DNA of 64,000 nucleotides from Bisporella sp. PMI_857. Lineage: Eukaryota > Ascomycota > Leotiomycetes > Helotiales > Helotiaceae. Position numbers and translations under genes: made by a program. Where the stretch lies: positions 248,001 to 312,000 of the forward strand of contig JAJSPD010000033.1 of assembly GCA_021307315.1 (NCBI GenBank). The letters are read 5' to 3'. The notes beneath the pieces are model-generated. The model was not told where the DNA came from and made no database searches. It worked only from the letters and a program-made list of their open reading frames with translations. Below, piece after piece: positions 1 to 11,855 of the stretch (the first letter of the stretch is position 1; each line of letters opens with the position of its first letter).

Positions 1-1147
1 GCTTTTCCGAAGCACCTCCCCTATACCACGCGCACGCGCACATACACACCGCCATAAAACCGTAAACAACGACTTTGACAGTAGCGTGCACATGACATTA
101 TCCCGTCTCGCGCATGTTTCACAGGGATCCGACCTTAGACTATCGAGCACAGTGGGTCACGGGCATCTCACGGAATCAAAGTGGCGCAAAACTACGCCTT
201 TAGGGCTCTCACCTGCATTTAGCTCTTCTCTCTATTGCCTTCATGCAATACAGCCACCAAACGAGGCTTCTTCTAAAGGCTTCTAGCGGCTTTCTAGAAG
301 CCCGCAAAAGAAAGATTTCCCTTGCATAACGCCTGTCGCCTAACCACTCAGGGTTCCCACAACCCCTGTCCCTATATCGCTCTACCGTTCTCACTCTCGC
401 CGATGGACATACCCCAATAGCTTGGCCGACTAGGTCCATACCAAGGTCCCAGTTTGCATTTTCCGCTTCGATCAACCAGGATCTACGGGATCCCGTTTTA
501 TAGACCCCACCAATTAGACTAGCTAGGTGTTGCTCCACAAGCAACGCACCCAAGCCTAACCTTGCGCCGTTCCATCCCTACCCTCTCTTTTTACAATACC
601 GAACATATAACTTACGGATTTATGGCTTGATCATGGAGTATGAGTTCATCGCTTAAACGGGTTCAACACAGCTTAAATATTTTATCGTGACCCGTTGCTG
701 CACCACACCGCACTTACCCCTGAAGCTCAGACAGCGAATGGGGATTAACTTTTGCTTTTCGCTCTGCATTTGCGTTTGCAAAAACTGCAGCTAGAACAGC
801 TTCAACATTATTCATTGCTGTAAGCAATAAGCAGGGGAATGCTCACTAGTACTAGCCTCACAAAAGTCGGGGCTTGGGCTTCGCGACAATATATATACCC
901 CGCCAGACCACTTATCAGGACGCTCTTCTCCACACAGCATATATCGCCCCGCAAAGCGCCAGACTTCTTGCGCTTCTAAATTGTGCCTCAAACTTCTCTT
1001 GTGCGTTTTGCCCTGGTAGATGTCTTTTTGTATACTGCACGGTTCCAGCTTCGTCATTTACAACAACATTACTACTATTTCCTCTTGTGCCTCGTCGCGT
1101 TTGACAACACACTATTCTCCTTCCACCAGACACGTCAAATTACTAGT
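1..1147. other. Non-coding leader region upstream of the bZIP gene
   Basis: No gene is recognised here. The open frames on either strand are short and show no known domain. A TATA-like AT run lies at about 889-897, roughly 250 bp before the bZIP ATG at 1148, and pyrimidine-rich sequence lies between; this may be the promoter and 5' leader of that gene. The promoter reading is inference from position only. Confidence 0.4.
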
Positions 1148-2594
1148 ATGGCCTCTAGCAGAGATGCCATGTCGAGAGCACGCAGTTTGGGGAGTCCGGC
1201 TCTAGAGGATTTGAGGCAACCCAGAAAGAACGGTCTGGTTACCTACTGCACAGCAACTGGAATTGAACTAATGACTGGCTATAGAAGCACGAAAAGGCAA
1301 ACGAGCCGTCACACATCTTAGTGAGGTTCAATTGGCGAGGAAACGCGCAAATGATCGAGAGGCGCAACGGAATATTAGAGCACGGACAAAAGAGTACATC
1401 GAGACTCTTGAAAAGAAAGTGAAAGAATTCGAGGCCTCCAGCAGGTCGAGCAGTGTAGAGAGAATCATTAAAAGGAATGAACAGCTGGAAGTGGAAGTTG
1501 AGGAGCTTAGAGCACAGCTCGCCCGGACGCAAACCGGGACCTCAAGAGAACAACTCTCGAATATGCCGGAGGAACTTGTAATTCCACACAGAGCTGGATT
1601 AGAGTGGCTGCCAGAAACAGAACTCGGGACCACCTTACGAATCCATAGAGCGCACCAGGACCCCTCTATAGATAATTCCGGACCGCCGGCTCAGATGGAC
1701 AACGACGCCCAACATTTCCTAGAGAATCAGCTCTATCCACCATGTGTAAGCAAATACGAAGACTCTAAAACCCCCCAAGACCCATATGCTCTATCAGCAA
1801 TTCCAGCATGGAATGATCAAATTGCTTCCGGCGAAAACTCACAAGGCTTGCTGAGGCCAACCCTTTCCTGGATACCATTCCATCCGGCACTTTCTCAGCC
1901 TCTCGGATATGCGGATCTGAACTCGGCCAACTTCTCAGAAGTAAGTCAACAACAGTTAAAGCAGGTCGACTAGCAGCTGATTGCTGGGATAGGTCATCAG
2001 CACGCCAGCATATCCCAATACAACATGCTAGCTCTCAGCCTTTCGTATACGCTTGGCAAATATCTGCCAAGCTCAAGACGCCAGTAATACTTGTAGATAG
2101 GTTAATGTTTTCCGATCACCTACTCTCAGCGTCACTTTTACATGACATAAAACGTGGGTAAGAAAAGCTTGATCAAACCTGAGTGTATATTAGTCAAACT
2201 TCTACAAAAAACAATTCTAACTATTTCCTAGATGCCGTCCGTGAATGTTATCTTTGGCCAGCTTGATCCAGCCAACCCAACCTCCACATTAACTGAGACA
2301 TGGCACGTTACGCGGCTGCCCCTTCTAACCGTGGCTTCGTGCTATTTCCCGAAAACCTCTCATGTGCATGCACCGCTTCGTACAGAAGCAAATATCACCG
2401 GACTACAACATTACAAAACTCTACGTGACCAGCAAGCTCATTGCGGAACCCAGCTATCCATCATACACCCAGTATCGGTAGATCTTCCGGTTTTGGCTTT
2501 GTTCCGTGACAAGGTCATCCGGAACCAGGCACGTTACAATAACATAGTTTCAGAGAGACTAGCTACCAACTTTTCTGTTAACTTCCCTACATAA
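1148..2594 (+). CDS. bZIP transcription factor with C-terminal DUF3425-like region (multi-exon)
   Basis: Likely nuclear DNA-binding regulator. The basic region starts near 1335 (RKRANDREAQRNIRART) and runs into a heptad coiled coil to about 1530, as in fungal bZIP proteins of the DUF3425 group. The open stretch 1322-1940 ends at a strong donor (GTAAGT at 1941). Splicing to the acceptor at 2007-2008 opens 2009-2157, which encodes FVYAWQISAKLKTP and SLLHDIKRG, typical of the DUF3425 region. The last segment, 2232-2594, follows an acceptor at 2230-2231 and encodes HP..VDLP, RDKVI and NFSVNFPT, matching the family's C-terminus. Two points are unsolved: the first exon (ATG 1148, intron ending near 1321-1325) and the last junction. 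There the donor at 2158 and acceptor at 2231 give the wrong phase, so a one-base frameshift or another splice site is possible. Domain identity is firm, the exact protein is not. Confidence 0.72.
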
Positions 2595-2697
2595 TCATGT
2601 AAAGGCGTGAGTTTTTCAGGGTGGCCAAATATGGCCAGTCAGATAAAGGACCGGCATCTAAGCAATATCAAGAATATGAGTATCAAACGCCTATTTG
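2595..2697. other. Short spacer between the bZIP gene and LTR-A
   Basis: Nothing recognisable. It ends at the TG terminus of the LTR. Confidence 0.3.
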
Positions 2698-2932
2698 TGT
2701 TACGGCCCTGGCCCTGTCTCGCTTAAAGCCCCTTGCGGCTCGGCCTTCTAGAGCTCGGCCCCTGACACCACAGGGCTCGCTTACACTGGCCCCTGGCCAG
2801 TCTCCTGTATATAAAGCACTGCTTCCTTCCCTTCTTCTGCCTGTAGCTTGTTCTCTTCGTTATAGCAATTGACAGTCGTTCACACCTTTGAGTTCCTCTT
2901 CCTGAGATCCCTGTTCGCCTTGAGTTGTTACA
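2698..2932 (+). repeat. LTR-A copy 1 (solo LTR)
   Basis: Dispersed repeat of about 235 bp that starts TGTTACGGCCCTGG and ends GAGTTGTTACA, so it has the TG...CA ends of an LTR. It carries a TATA box (GTATATAAAGC) in the same orientation. Six other copies lie in this window at 24525, 27635, 32900, 36065, 41750 and 47731, on both strands. The flanks ATTTG and CTTTG resemble a decayed 5-bp target duplication. No internal retrotransposon sequence is attached, so this is a solo LTR. Confidence 0.85.
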
Positions 2933-3094
2933 CTTTGCGTTCAAGTATCCAGGGTTTAAGCACGTAGTCGATTTATTAGGTTTAACCAATTGTATATAAG
3001 TAACAACTGTTTTGGGTTTTTCTATAAAGGAACATCAATATAATACAGTCTTCAATTTCGCTCTCAGATTCATCCATAGCTTCTTCTTCAATAT

Positions 3095-3223
3095 TGTCAC
3101 GTCCCGTGCTCTGGAGCACACGTGACCTATATTAGCCGAGCTCTCCGGGCGCCTCGTGTATATATAGCCTGCTCTCCTCGAGCCCCTTTTCCTTCCTTAG
3201 CTATAGATTCTCGTATGATACCA
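3095..3223 (+). repeat. LTR-E fragment, copy 1
   Basis: The 129 bp from TGTCACGTCCCGTGCTCTGG to the motif CGTATGATACCA recur at 10647-10765 with small indels. The sequence contains a TATA-like GTATATATAG upstream of a CT-rich stretch, as in an LTR promoter. It lies about 35 bp beyond the truncated 3' end of the HMG-box gene and may have been involved in its truncation. Confidence 0.6.
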
Positions 3224-3257
3224 GAGCTAATATTTACATCACAGCCAGGCTAAGAGA

Positions 3258-4414
3258 TCAATCATGTTCACCTAGGTATCGTCGACCATTCTCGTACCAC
3301 ATAACGGCCATCTCTGCTGCTTCTGTAGGAGAAGCTTGATAACCCAGAGCAAGACAGATGCACAATAAAGACAAAACTGCGTTCGATGTTTCACTATTTT
3401 CGTCCGAAGCAGAATTCCAATAGTTCCAAAGATTATCGGGATTGATCAGGAAATAAACTGAGTTTATATTCTGCAGAGAGCTTTCTAACGTAGCCTTTAT
3501 TACCGCTGTAGGTTGAAGATCGAAAGTATTAATAGCTTGAACATGGAAGTTTCTCGATATTGTCGAAGACTGTATCCTACCCGATATAAATTCATTATAG
3601 CTTAGGTGCATAGTGGAAATATTCGGATTTGTGTCTTGCATTTGAAATATCGCTTGCCAGACACTTTCGATAAGCGGCACATACATCTTTGCGTCGGCGC
3701 TTTCGAAAACTGAACTTGCAGGAGAGCTAGGATTGCTTAGTGCCGACGTCGCCATTGAATCCACTGTTGTGTCAATGATGAATCTTAGGGGATATGTGGC
3801 GAAGATCAACGTACAGAAGCAGTGGAGCTACGATGTGCCAACTCAGACTCAGTCTGGAGAGTGTCTATTGAGTCATTGGGGAAGCCCTCGGTCAACTTGC
3901 CTTTGTCAATAGGCGAAGGCAAATCGCTTTCGCTACATGGGAAATAGTTTCCAGGAGAGGCACTGTCGTGATAAACAAGCAAATCTAGAGTTAGCGTCTT
4001 TGACTTAAAGGCGTCGCAGAACACCCGATACTCATCAGTCTGACGATACCTTACGAAGGCGGAAGTATATTCTTCTCTCTCTCTTGCGGCAGTCCTGATC
4101 CAGATTCCTTTCACCGTGCTCGAAAGATATGACCATTGATATCCGAGGAGTTTGGCGATCTCGATGAAGGAAAGGCTGGCTATCTCAGGATCCTGGCGCA
4201 TAAATTTGACATACGCTACATAAGCAGTATCTGGTCTGATAGGAGCGTTAGGATCTCGTGGAGGATGTCTTCTGTACCTCCCCTTTGAATGACTTGAGCA
4301 TGCTATACACTCTCTGCTACCAAGGTCTTCCTTCGTGTTTCCTACTACGGGTCGTGTAGCGACTAGCGGCGCCTCGGTAGCATGAACTAAACGGCGCGCG
4401 ATCTCTCGCTGTAG
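3258..4414 (-). CDS. HMG-box / fungal regulator-like protein, 3'-truncated and with unresolved 5' exon
   Basis: Reading leftwards, the open stretch 4414-3806 encodes an HMG box from about 4265 (PRDPNAPIRPDTAYVAYVKF) through the SFIEIAKLLGYQW segment to about 4030. An intron of about 50-70 bp ends at an ACACAACAG acceptor near 3755-3760 and leads to an exon running to 3258. That exon contains LSLLCICLALGYQ and MWYENGRRYL, which resemble the middle region of fungal transcription factors, and it stops there. Members of that regulator class normally continue well beyond this point, and the LTR-E fragment begins about 35 bp away, so the 3' part looks lost. No in-frame ATG precedes the HMG box before a stop at about 4417, so an upstream exon is expected. 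An HMG box joined to this C-terminal region is uncommon. The function is inferred to be DNA binding; it may be a pseudogene. Confidence 0.6.
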
Positions 4415-7243
4415 CTTTCATCTGTGGCCTAATTTCACCCCGAACGATGCCAAATCTACTTCACTGACGCCAGTAATGCTATCTCATGAATTAAAGCCAT
4501 TTTCCATGAAGCAGCCAAAGTACTCCTGGAGACCAATGCCTTCCAGAACCACTCTCAGTTCTGACATCTGTGTGCTCGCCTCATCGGTGGTTTTGCAAAA
4601 GGGAGGAGTTTAGACGAGGTTTCACGTTCCATATGCCCCACCTGTGCCGTTTTCACTGAATCTGTTGTATTAATTTGAAGGACGAGCTGATGGATTGGTC
4701 GAGCACGTTAGGGAAAATTCCACAAATAAGGTGTTTTTACACAATCTATGCTAGCATGTACGGTTTAGACTATTTGACAGCACCGCGCACCGTTCTTGAA
4801 CGGCCGATCTATTCAGCTATGTTGAATATAAATTAAGGTGATTCGTGGAACAGAAGAATGAGAACGATGAATTTGTTAATTACCATGGATGAAAGTGGCT
4901 GTTCTTTTGGCGAGAAGTGAGCAGTCAAAAAGGTGTCTTTCTCGGTGGCCGCACGAGCCTATGACTCTCTGGCGGCTGGCGGCGGATGCCGCGTCAGCAT
5001 GCCTGTTAAGGGTGATCACTTCCATTTGCGCCAGTTAAAATCCTGCGGCGATACGTCAGAGAGTTCTCCAACGGCACATGATTTGCCCGTTTAACGGGAG
5101 GTGTCAGAAATAGGATCTATTGGCAGAGGAATCAATTGGAGGATCTGTGAAGATATCACGGCGATAGAATACAGGCTTGTACTGTAGGAGCGTTACGGGT
5201 GATGAGATTATCTACAATTACGGCTGTAATCCGTGTGTGCGTAAAGTGCTCTAGCTCCTTGGCCTAATTACGTAAAGCCGATTCCTGACAGGGGGTAACT
5301 TTTGGTTGGCGACTTCTGCCAGATTTAAGACAGGTGAAGAACGGCTGGCATGTATTTCATCAATACAGAGATCTCTTGTCCAACGGTACCAAGCAGAGCT
5401 TCGAAGAATCGCGATTCAGTCGCATCTCTTGTCCGTTCAAATGACGTCGATTTCCCCCCCAGTTCATAGCGGTCTTGGCTCTGCACATGCCCTTGCCCCA
5501 CGAATATTTTCCCCAATTTTCTCAGATACGCTCCATGTGGTCCTCAAAATTCCTTCTTGAAATTTAAGTTTCTGTTGGTTCCTTGCCCTGTCGCGTGGGC
5601 ACGGGCGCGATGTGGGATCTGACTCCACGATGACGGTGTCCGACTCCGCGTCATGCGATGGATCCAATAGCCGTAATTCCCGCGCTGGGAGATCGAGATG
5701 AACAGCAATCGAGTTCGGAACTGGGATACACCATACGTCATGGGTCACAGTCGATGTGGTGTGTCGCTATCGCTATCACTATCGGCACCCCTCATGGCGT
5801 GGTGCTTCTGGCACAGTAAATGGTCATCAGGTGGTGACGTAGGGAGGGATTTTATACTACATATGGCACCAAAGAGGGCCATCCAGATCAGCCAAATAAA
5901 TGCATTCATTACCTTAGTGGCTGGATCCAAATTGGTTTGTACTCACCAATTGGTACCTGAAACCACAGCCGGCGCCACAAACCTATGCAACCCATTATAG
6001 GATTCTTTTTTCTCGTATGTTGAGTGCGTTGCCTATAGAATGCTTTTGCCTTCACCAAGATATCTGAGTTCTTCCACATACCTATTATCGTCCCTCTTGG
6101 TAATTTACATGGACGGCAATTCTAATCATGCCTAAACCGAGGTTAGCGCTGCGGTGGGACCCCTGTCCCTGGTTTGATCGAGAAAACATTAGCAATTGCA
6201 TATGCAACGGAGGTGTGAGCAACTTTCCCATTTGCACCCCCATTCACCCGGATGACGTAATTCACATCAAACCACCGCACATCCAACGAGATCAGATCTG
6301 GCTTAACCTTCCTCTCTTCCTTTGACAGGCCACCCGCATCCTCATCTTCGTCTGCGTCTGCGTCTACCTAACAATCAGTCGTTTCCTGCATCTTGCTCTC
6401 AAATGGTAGTGCGCCACTAGCTTCTCTCGCCACGACCACCAGCTCCAACCCAGCTGGCCAAGGTATAGTGCTGTTGCTACCGGTCCCGATTAAACCCTTG
6501 TACTATCCCACGGCCCTTGACCTATAAGTTCATTTGCAGTCGTATGAGGCTGCACTCTGTTGTCGTACCAGTGCCCACCATTGCAATACTTCATGCCTCT
6601 CTTCATCGACCTATTTCATCGAAATTGTTTCGTCTCGAAACGTCTCGCTTCGGAGAGACATCTTAACAAGCTAATTACTCTGGCGAGGGAATTACTCACC
6701 TTTTGCCGCCCACATTCTACGGCGGTTGTCACACTTTTGTTCTATCTTATTCATTAGCCATAGCGACTCCACGGACCAATCACCAAGCTAATTAATAGTG
6801 CAATTCTTGAGGATTTTCTATTCGCCAACACTATAATGTTACCTATCTGGAATAGGACGCCACAGCATAGCAAACACGATTTCCACGCTCAGTTAAGAGA
6901 CAACAACTTCATAAACGTCTGCCACCAATCAAATTGAGAACTCCACTATACTTGCTGCTTCCGTGAAGGAAATATAGCAAAACCTGTATGTCATGCTTTC
7001 ATTTATGTCATGGGGCAGAATTCTAACTCTCTGTTACTAGACGCTGTATGCCAAACAGCCTCGAATATACATGGCACCGGCATTCGCATGGCAATAGGAC
7101 TTAGATACAACGCAGAAATCACCCTCTCAAAGGTTACTGTCTCGGTTTTCAAACTTGAGCGCGTAATTTCCTACTCTCAAAATATAATTGCTCATTACAT
7201 AATTCGTTGCATCTACAAGACAGAATATCGATCCGCGCTAAAC
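4415..7243. other. Intergenic region between the HMG-box and second bZIP genes
   Basis: About 2.8 kb with no recognised gene. The open frames are short, overlap on both strands and show no domain. It may hold an unresolved first exon of the HMG-box gene near 4420-4700 and the promoter of the bZIP gene near 6900-7240. CRE-like TGACGT cores occur near 5440, 5837 and 6252, but their significance is unknown. Confidence 0.35.
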
Positions 7244-7924
7244 ATGGAACTGAATTTCCTAAACTTCGGTGACGATGCAAGCATCGACACCGGGGCAGAA
7301 GCTCTTTCTAGCACGAACTTGATGGTCTCCGATTTAGCCACAATTTTCGAGGATCCGAACTCAGCTCTCAGCTACATAATTAAGACTGGCCTCGCGCCAC
7401 TAAGCTTTGAGGATGGTGGGGATTTGAACACCGTGGCTCAATATAACTCTTGGATTTACCTAGGCTCTCTCAATCAACCATCCAACTACTTTCTAGAAAT
7501 GCCACAACAAGATAGCCAGACAGATATTTCGCCTGTCACGCTTAGTTCACCAGAGAGCAATGACAAGCCCACACCGCTGGCAGCGTCTGAGGCATGGGAA
7601 GTGTTGACAAAGCCAAAGAGAGGTCGGCCACGGAAAAGCAAAGCAAAAAAGCAGCTCACTCCACATCAAGAATATGAGAAGCGCCAAAGATTTCTGGAGC
7701 GCAATCGTCAGGCTGCGAGCAAGTGCCGAGAGCGGAGGAAAAACTGGATTTCGAAGCAGGACGAAAAAATGAAACAAGAACAAGTTATGAATGCGGAGCT
7801 CAAGATAGAATGCGATGCGCTTAACCAGGAGGTCAACAAGCTCTTGCTCATCCTTCAACAACATGCGGATGAAGGTTGCAATAAGGATCAGCTCCAGGCT
7901 TTCTTGGGTTCAAAGTCGGGTTAA
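7244..7924 (+). CDS. CREB/ATF-type bZIP transcription factor
   Basis: Predicted nuclear transcription factor of about 226 residues. A basic stretch KRGRPRKSK near residue 124 resembles an AT-hook or nuclear localisation signal. The bZIP basic region follows near residues 148-168 and contains LERNRQAASKCRERRKNW, with the diagnostic N-x7-R spacing and the A-A-S-K-C-R core of ATF/CREB-family fungal proteins. A leucine-zipper coiled coil then runs to about residue 208. The N-terminal half is acidic and polar, as in an activation domain. The reading frame extends upstream to 7010, but that part is low complexity and unlike the family, so the internal ATG at 7244 (MELNFLNFGDD) is the preferred start. 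The bZIP lies at the very C-terminus, as in Atf1-like proteins. No introns are needed. Confidence 0.82.
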   Translation: MELNFLNFGDDASIDTGAEALSSTNLMVSDLATIFEDPNSALSYIIKTGLAPLSFEDGGDLNTVAQYNSWIYLGSLNQPSNYFLEMPQQDSQTDISPVTLSSPESNDKPTPLAASEAWEVLTKPKRGRPRKSKAKKQLTPHQEYEKRQRFLERNRQAASKCRERRKNWISKQDEKMKQEQVMNAELKIECDALNQEVNKLLLILQQHADEGCNKDQLQAFLGSKSG

Positions 7925-8722
7925 GTCTGGTTAGTTCTTAAATTTTCTGAACTATTGGAACGAAGGCTTTTCGGTGATCCACGCATCGATTCAGAACCTA
8001 TCAATGATGCAGAAGCTGGGTGAAATGTCGTGCGAGGGCCTGTAAGGCAGTAATGCAAACAAACTCCGCAATCACCAACATGGGATGTTAATGAGGTACC
8101 ACTCCACTTGTAGCAACGCCGCGTACTTGATACGTGGTTGCTGGTAAGTAGAATGTGGTAAATTGTTCATGATTGTTGCTACTACTACAAGGCGTTCTCT
8201 TATATGCTACAGGTGGGTCATGTGACCGAGTTCTTTATTCACTCCCCCATTCACTCCTCCATTGACTCAGGACCTAACATACCAACAGTTAATCTAGCAC
8301 CACCGGGATTTTGCGAAAGAAGAGGGATATATAGAGGATAATGGGTGGTCATGAGTGACCGCGGCGCTCTCCCTACCGAGGACTTCTCTCTATGTGTATA
8401 CGACGCAGCCCACCTTGTATATCCACCACCAGATTAACAATGTGCTTTTTATCGACTTGGATGACGATTCAAGCAATTGCGCCGCTTAAGATGCAGTTAC
8501 ACGAACTCAAGCCGTTGGCCTGTTGGCGAGTAGTTTCGGTGCTTTTGGGGGGGAAACTAAGGTCGTTAACAACATTAGGAATAGATAAAAGGTATTATAT
8601 CCCTTCAACCGTCATTGTGATACAGCCCTGTAATTAATCACATGACTCTACCGCATCAAAATAATAGAATATCGCATTTTTGACCTTCATGCAACAACAG
8701 CTTTATCACAACACCGCAAACC
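7925..8722. other. Intergenic and element-border sequence before the piggyBac relic
   Basis: No gene is recognised. The stretch 8108-8279 starts TGTAGCAACG and ends CCTAACA and could be a small LTR, but no second copy was found here. The AT-rich sequence at 8580-8720 probably belongs to the 5' side of the piggyBac element. Confidence 0.3.
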
Positions 8723-10463
8723 ATGCTTATTAAAGATACTATTGCTGATTCTACTGATCCAGGAACCTTAAGACCTGATATCCCTCCTACTACAACGACT
8801 GGCAAACAGTTTATACCTCTCGAATGCCCTCAATTCGACTGTAATATCACGCTTCCTACACACGTTACGCCAGGCGACGCATTAGCTATTTGGAGCCTGT
8901 TTTTTACTCAGTAACAGCTGGAAGTGATAGTTGAGAATACAAATGACTATATATCGAAAGAGAAACTTTATAGTCCTCGAACAAAAGGTGCACGCGTTGT
9001 CCAGCCTATCACGATTGCTGAGTTGTACGGATATATGGGAATATAGATTTATATGGGATTACATATAGAAAACAATGTTCGAACGTATTGGAGTACTTTA
9101 GAATCGATGCCTCGACATACAATAGTTACTCAAACAATGGGTAAAAATTGATGGGAAGATATACATCGATTTTTGCAGCTTTCTAGACTTGATACGTGTG
9201 ACGTATTTCAGAAGGTTTGAAGCAACTTTTTCCTGTATTATATAGTAAACTGACTTTGCTTTTACTTTAGGTTGAACCTTTAAATACGCACATTCAGTCT
9301 ATTTGCACGCAACTTTGGATGCCTGGCCGCGACTTAGCTGTCGACGAGGCTATGGCCCGACTTACTGGCAGATCAAAAGATACTCTTACAATACCTTCTA
9401 AACCTATTTTAGAGGGTTATAAAGTGTGGTGTTTAGCTCAAAAAGGCTATTTACTTGTATGGTGTTTTCACAAAAAGGAAAAGGCAAAAATCGAGGACCC
9501 CAAAGCATTGTACTACCAACGGAGCTTAAGACGAATCCTACAGCCGCTGTCGTTCCGTACTTAATTTCAAAGCTTCCTACAGCTAAATTCAGGTACTGCG
9601 TGTACCTGGATAACCTTTTTACGTCTACAAAGCTGTTGAAAGTACTTCGAGACCGGGGAATAGGTGCTACCGGCACATGCCGAAGAATTTTAGGCATATC
9701 GGAGGATCTAGTACAAAAAATGGCTATCGACAAAACAAAAGATGAAATCCCTTGGGGGGCCTTGATTATCCGACTTTCGGAAGACCAACAAATCTTTTTT
9801 TTGACCTGGAAAGATAACGCATTAGTCCATTTTTGGTCTACAATATCAGATGGCCAAAGTACGATTATTCGAAAACGCAAACGCCCTTCTGAAACTTCTT
9901 CCTCAGCTAGAACAGCTAGAGTTCCTTTTGGTGATTTACCTACAAAAAAGCTATCAATGCCACGATTCGTCGACGATTATAATCACCAAATGAACGCTGT
10001 TGATCAAGCTGATCAACTACGATCATACAACTCTGGTTTACGACGTATTCGCAAAGGAGGGTGGCATGCTATTTGGCACTTTCTATTCAACGTTGTTTTA
10101 GTCAATTGCTATCTTCTTTCTTTCTATTCTGAAGCTTCTAATACGCAAAAGTTTACAACTCAAAAAGCGTTCAGAATAGAACTTTCTACAGCTCTAATGA
10201 AAAAAGCTCAAGAAACGCCACGCAAAGGAAAAGCCTTTATATCACCAAATATCAATTCAAATCACAAATTAGAGTTTGCAACTAGCTGTCGAGACTGTTA
10301 TGCTTGCAAGGCGAGAAGTTATGTAAGAGTACTTTCAAAACGCAGGATTCCAGGGGATATTACAGGCAGTTCTTCGCAAAACCAACGTCCCCCTGCATCG
10401 AGGTATGCATGTATTACATGCCAGGCACTTCTTTGTTCAATAAGCGTTAGTACAATTAGCTAG
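8723..10463 (+). mobile_element. piggyBac-type transposase relic (DDE_Tnp_1_7), inactivated
   Basis: The broken frames together encode a PiggyBac-family transposase, a nuclear cut-and-paste enzyme. The conserved acidic positions are visible: LAVDEAMARL near 9345, VYLDNLFTSTKLL near 9605 and the FVDDYNHQMNAVDQADQL segment near 9975. Upstream, NDYISKEKLY and ITIAELYGYMGI are the usual N-terminal motifs. A probable intron with a TTTAG acceptor ends at 9270. In-frame stops occur at 8912-8914, 9044-9046 and 9149-9151, and the frame shifts near 9475, between the LLVWCFHKK and KGKNRGPQ stretches. The cysteine-rich C-terminal tail is still partly present near 10290-10430 (CRDCYACKAR, ACITC). Terminal repeats and TTAA targets were not identified. 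The family call is secure and the copy is dead. Confidence 0.85.
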
Positions 10464-10646
10464 AGCAGGTCGCGTGCTCATGCACTTGAACGAAGAGTGA
10501 TCAGGAACGGGGTTATATATACTCGTAGTTTCACCATAGTTAGAACTTCACTCTCAATCAATCACTCATTCAAGAATACAATAATCGCTCACGTCAGGAC
10601 GTGGTGGTGCCCCGTATTAGAGTGAACCCACACTAGCTGACTTTTC
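10464..10646. repeat. Possible LTR-like promoter/leader segment
   Basis: This stretch has a TATA-like GTTATATATACTCG followed by repeated CAATCA/CACTCA-rich leader sequence and ends where LTR-E begins. The structure resembles the U3-R part of an LTR. No other copy was found in the window, so the call is tentative. Confidence 0.3.
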
Positions 10647-10765
10647 TGTCACGTCCCGTGCTCTGGAGGACACATGGACTATATTAGTCGAGCCCCTCGT
10701 GTATTATAGCCTGCTCTCCTCGAGCTCCTCTTCCTTCATTAGCTATAGATTCTCGTATGATACCA
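10647..10765 (+). repeat. LTR-E fragment, copy 2
   Basis: Second copy of the repeat at 3095-3223. It starts TGTCACGTCCCGTGCTCTGG and ends CGTATGATACCA. It is slightly shorter because of small deletions around the TATA region. Same orientation as copy 1. Confidence 0.6.
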
Positions 10766-11855
10766 CCGTTGCCCTCTGTATCTGTAGATCCACAGCGCGT
10801 TTCGTGACAGTATCTGCCACTTATGCGACGGTGCTTTCCGTCTTTGTTTCTAATTTTTCTTGATTCACGGAGAACCGGGATTAGAAGAAAAATATTTGTA
10901 CTTGTGAATTTTAAAAACAACCTTCTAGCAATATTTTCATTGCACCGGATTTCTCAACCGGGCAGCCGCCATTCCTCAGTTAGTGGCCAACCAATCACGT
11001 CGCCCCATTCGATCCCTTGCTTTCCTTCCGCTGAACCACGCATGAAGTCACCTGCAAGATATCATCTTATATGCCCCATCCCGATTAGTTTGACTATCAC
11101 CTCCTTCATTCCCACTTTCTATCTACGGCTTACTATTTCCCATGCTTAAGAATCTCGAACGAAAGGGTGCTTCGACACTGCTTCTAGTCTCATAATGGGT
11201 CAGAAAGAGAAGAAGGACGGTCACGCGGATACCGCCGTCGCAGGCTATCTCGCGCTAACAGGCCTTTCGTTCAAGCGTCGTAGGCGCTTACGATCAAGGG
11301 TACGCGACAAAGGATAGCAGATAAAGGACCTGCAATGCGGAAATTTGTGGCCTCTATATATCCTTCGGCCTCTTCATCCTCACAAGTTACGCCTTCAATC
11401 ATTCGAGGTCCTGGCCACGTGTTCCCATATCATAAAGCGTAACTTGTCTGGTAGCTTCAGAAATAGGCGGAAGGTGCTGGCAGGTTGGTGATCGCCACAC
11501 CCATGACTGTTTATCGTACGCACACAGATAACTGAGTGAAGTGTAGGAAACATGTGAACGTGCAGTTATGTGTTGAATTGAGTACAAATATGATCACAGC
11601 CACGTGGCTTCCAGAGAGTATGGGGTAAATCAATGAATTGTTGAAGGTTGTCAAACTACGAACTACAGGAAAGAATCTCTTTACTTATGGAGATGTGATA
11701 CTCACACGTGAGTATCACATACGACGTAACGCATACGTCAGTAGATGCATCATCAACGCTTAAATATGTATGTGCATACGCATACGTATCCGGAACTTCC
11801 CCAATAGGCTAGGTATGATCCTTAGATCTAGCCTGTTCAACAGAGTGCTCTCTTG
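10766..11855. other. Intergenic region downstream of the first Zn2Cys6 gene
   Basis: No gene is recognised. The region holds several short inverted repeats, the most regular at 11694-11719. Confidence 0.35.
11694..11719. promoter_or_regulatory. 26-bp palindrome with central CACGTG
   Basis: Two perfect 12-bp arms (TGTGATACTCAC and its complement) flank a 2-bp spacer, creating a CACGTG E-box core near the centre. It lies about 135 bp beyond the stop codon of the Zn2Cys6 gene. It could be a binding site for a dimeric factor, an RNA hairpin near the transcript end, or a transposon footprint. Confidence 0.5.

Noticed and set aside
209..553. 114-codon minus-strand open frame
   Set aside because: No recognisable domain, overlaps a plus-strand frame, and composition looks like chance.
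5464..6000. Overlapping open frames on both strands
   Set aside because: Several frames of similar length cover the same bases with no family resemblance; treated as non-coding.
8108..8279. TG...CA-bounded 172-bp stretch as an LTR
   Set aside because: No second copy or target duplication was found in the window, so an LTR cannot be supported.
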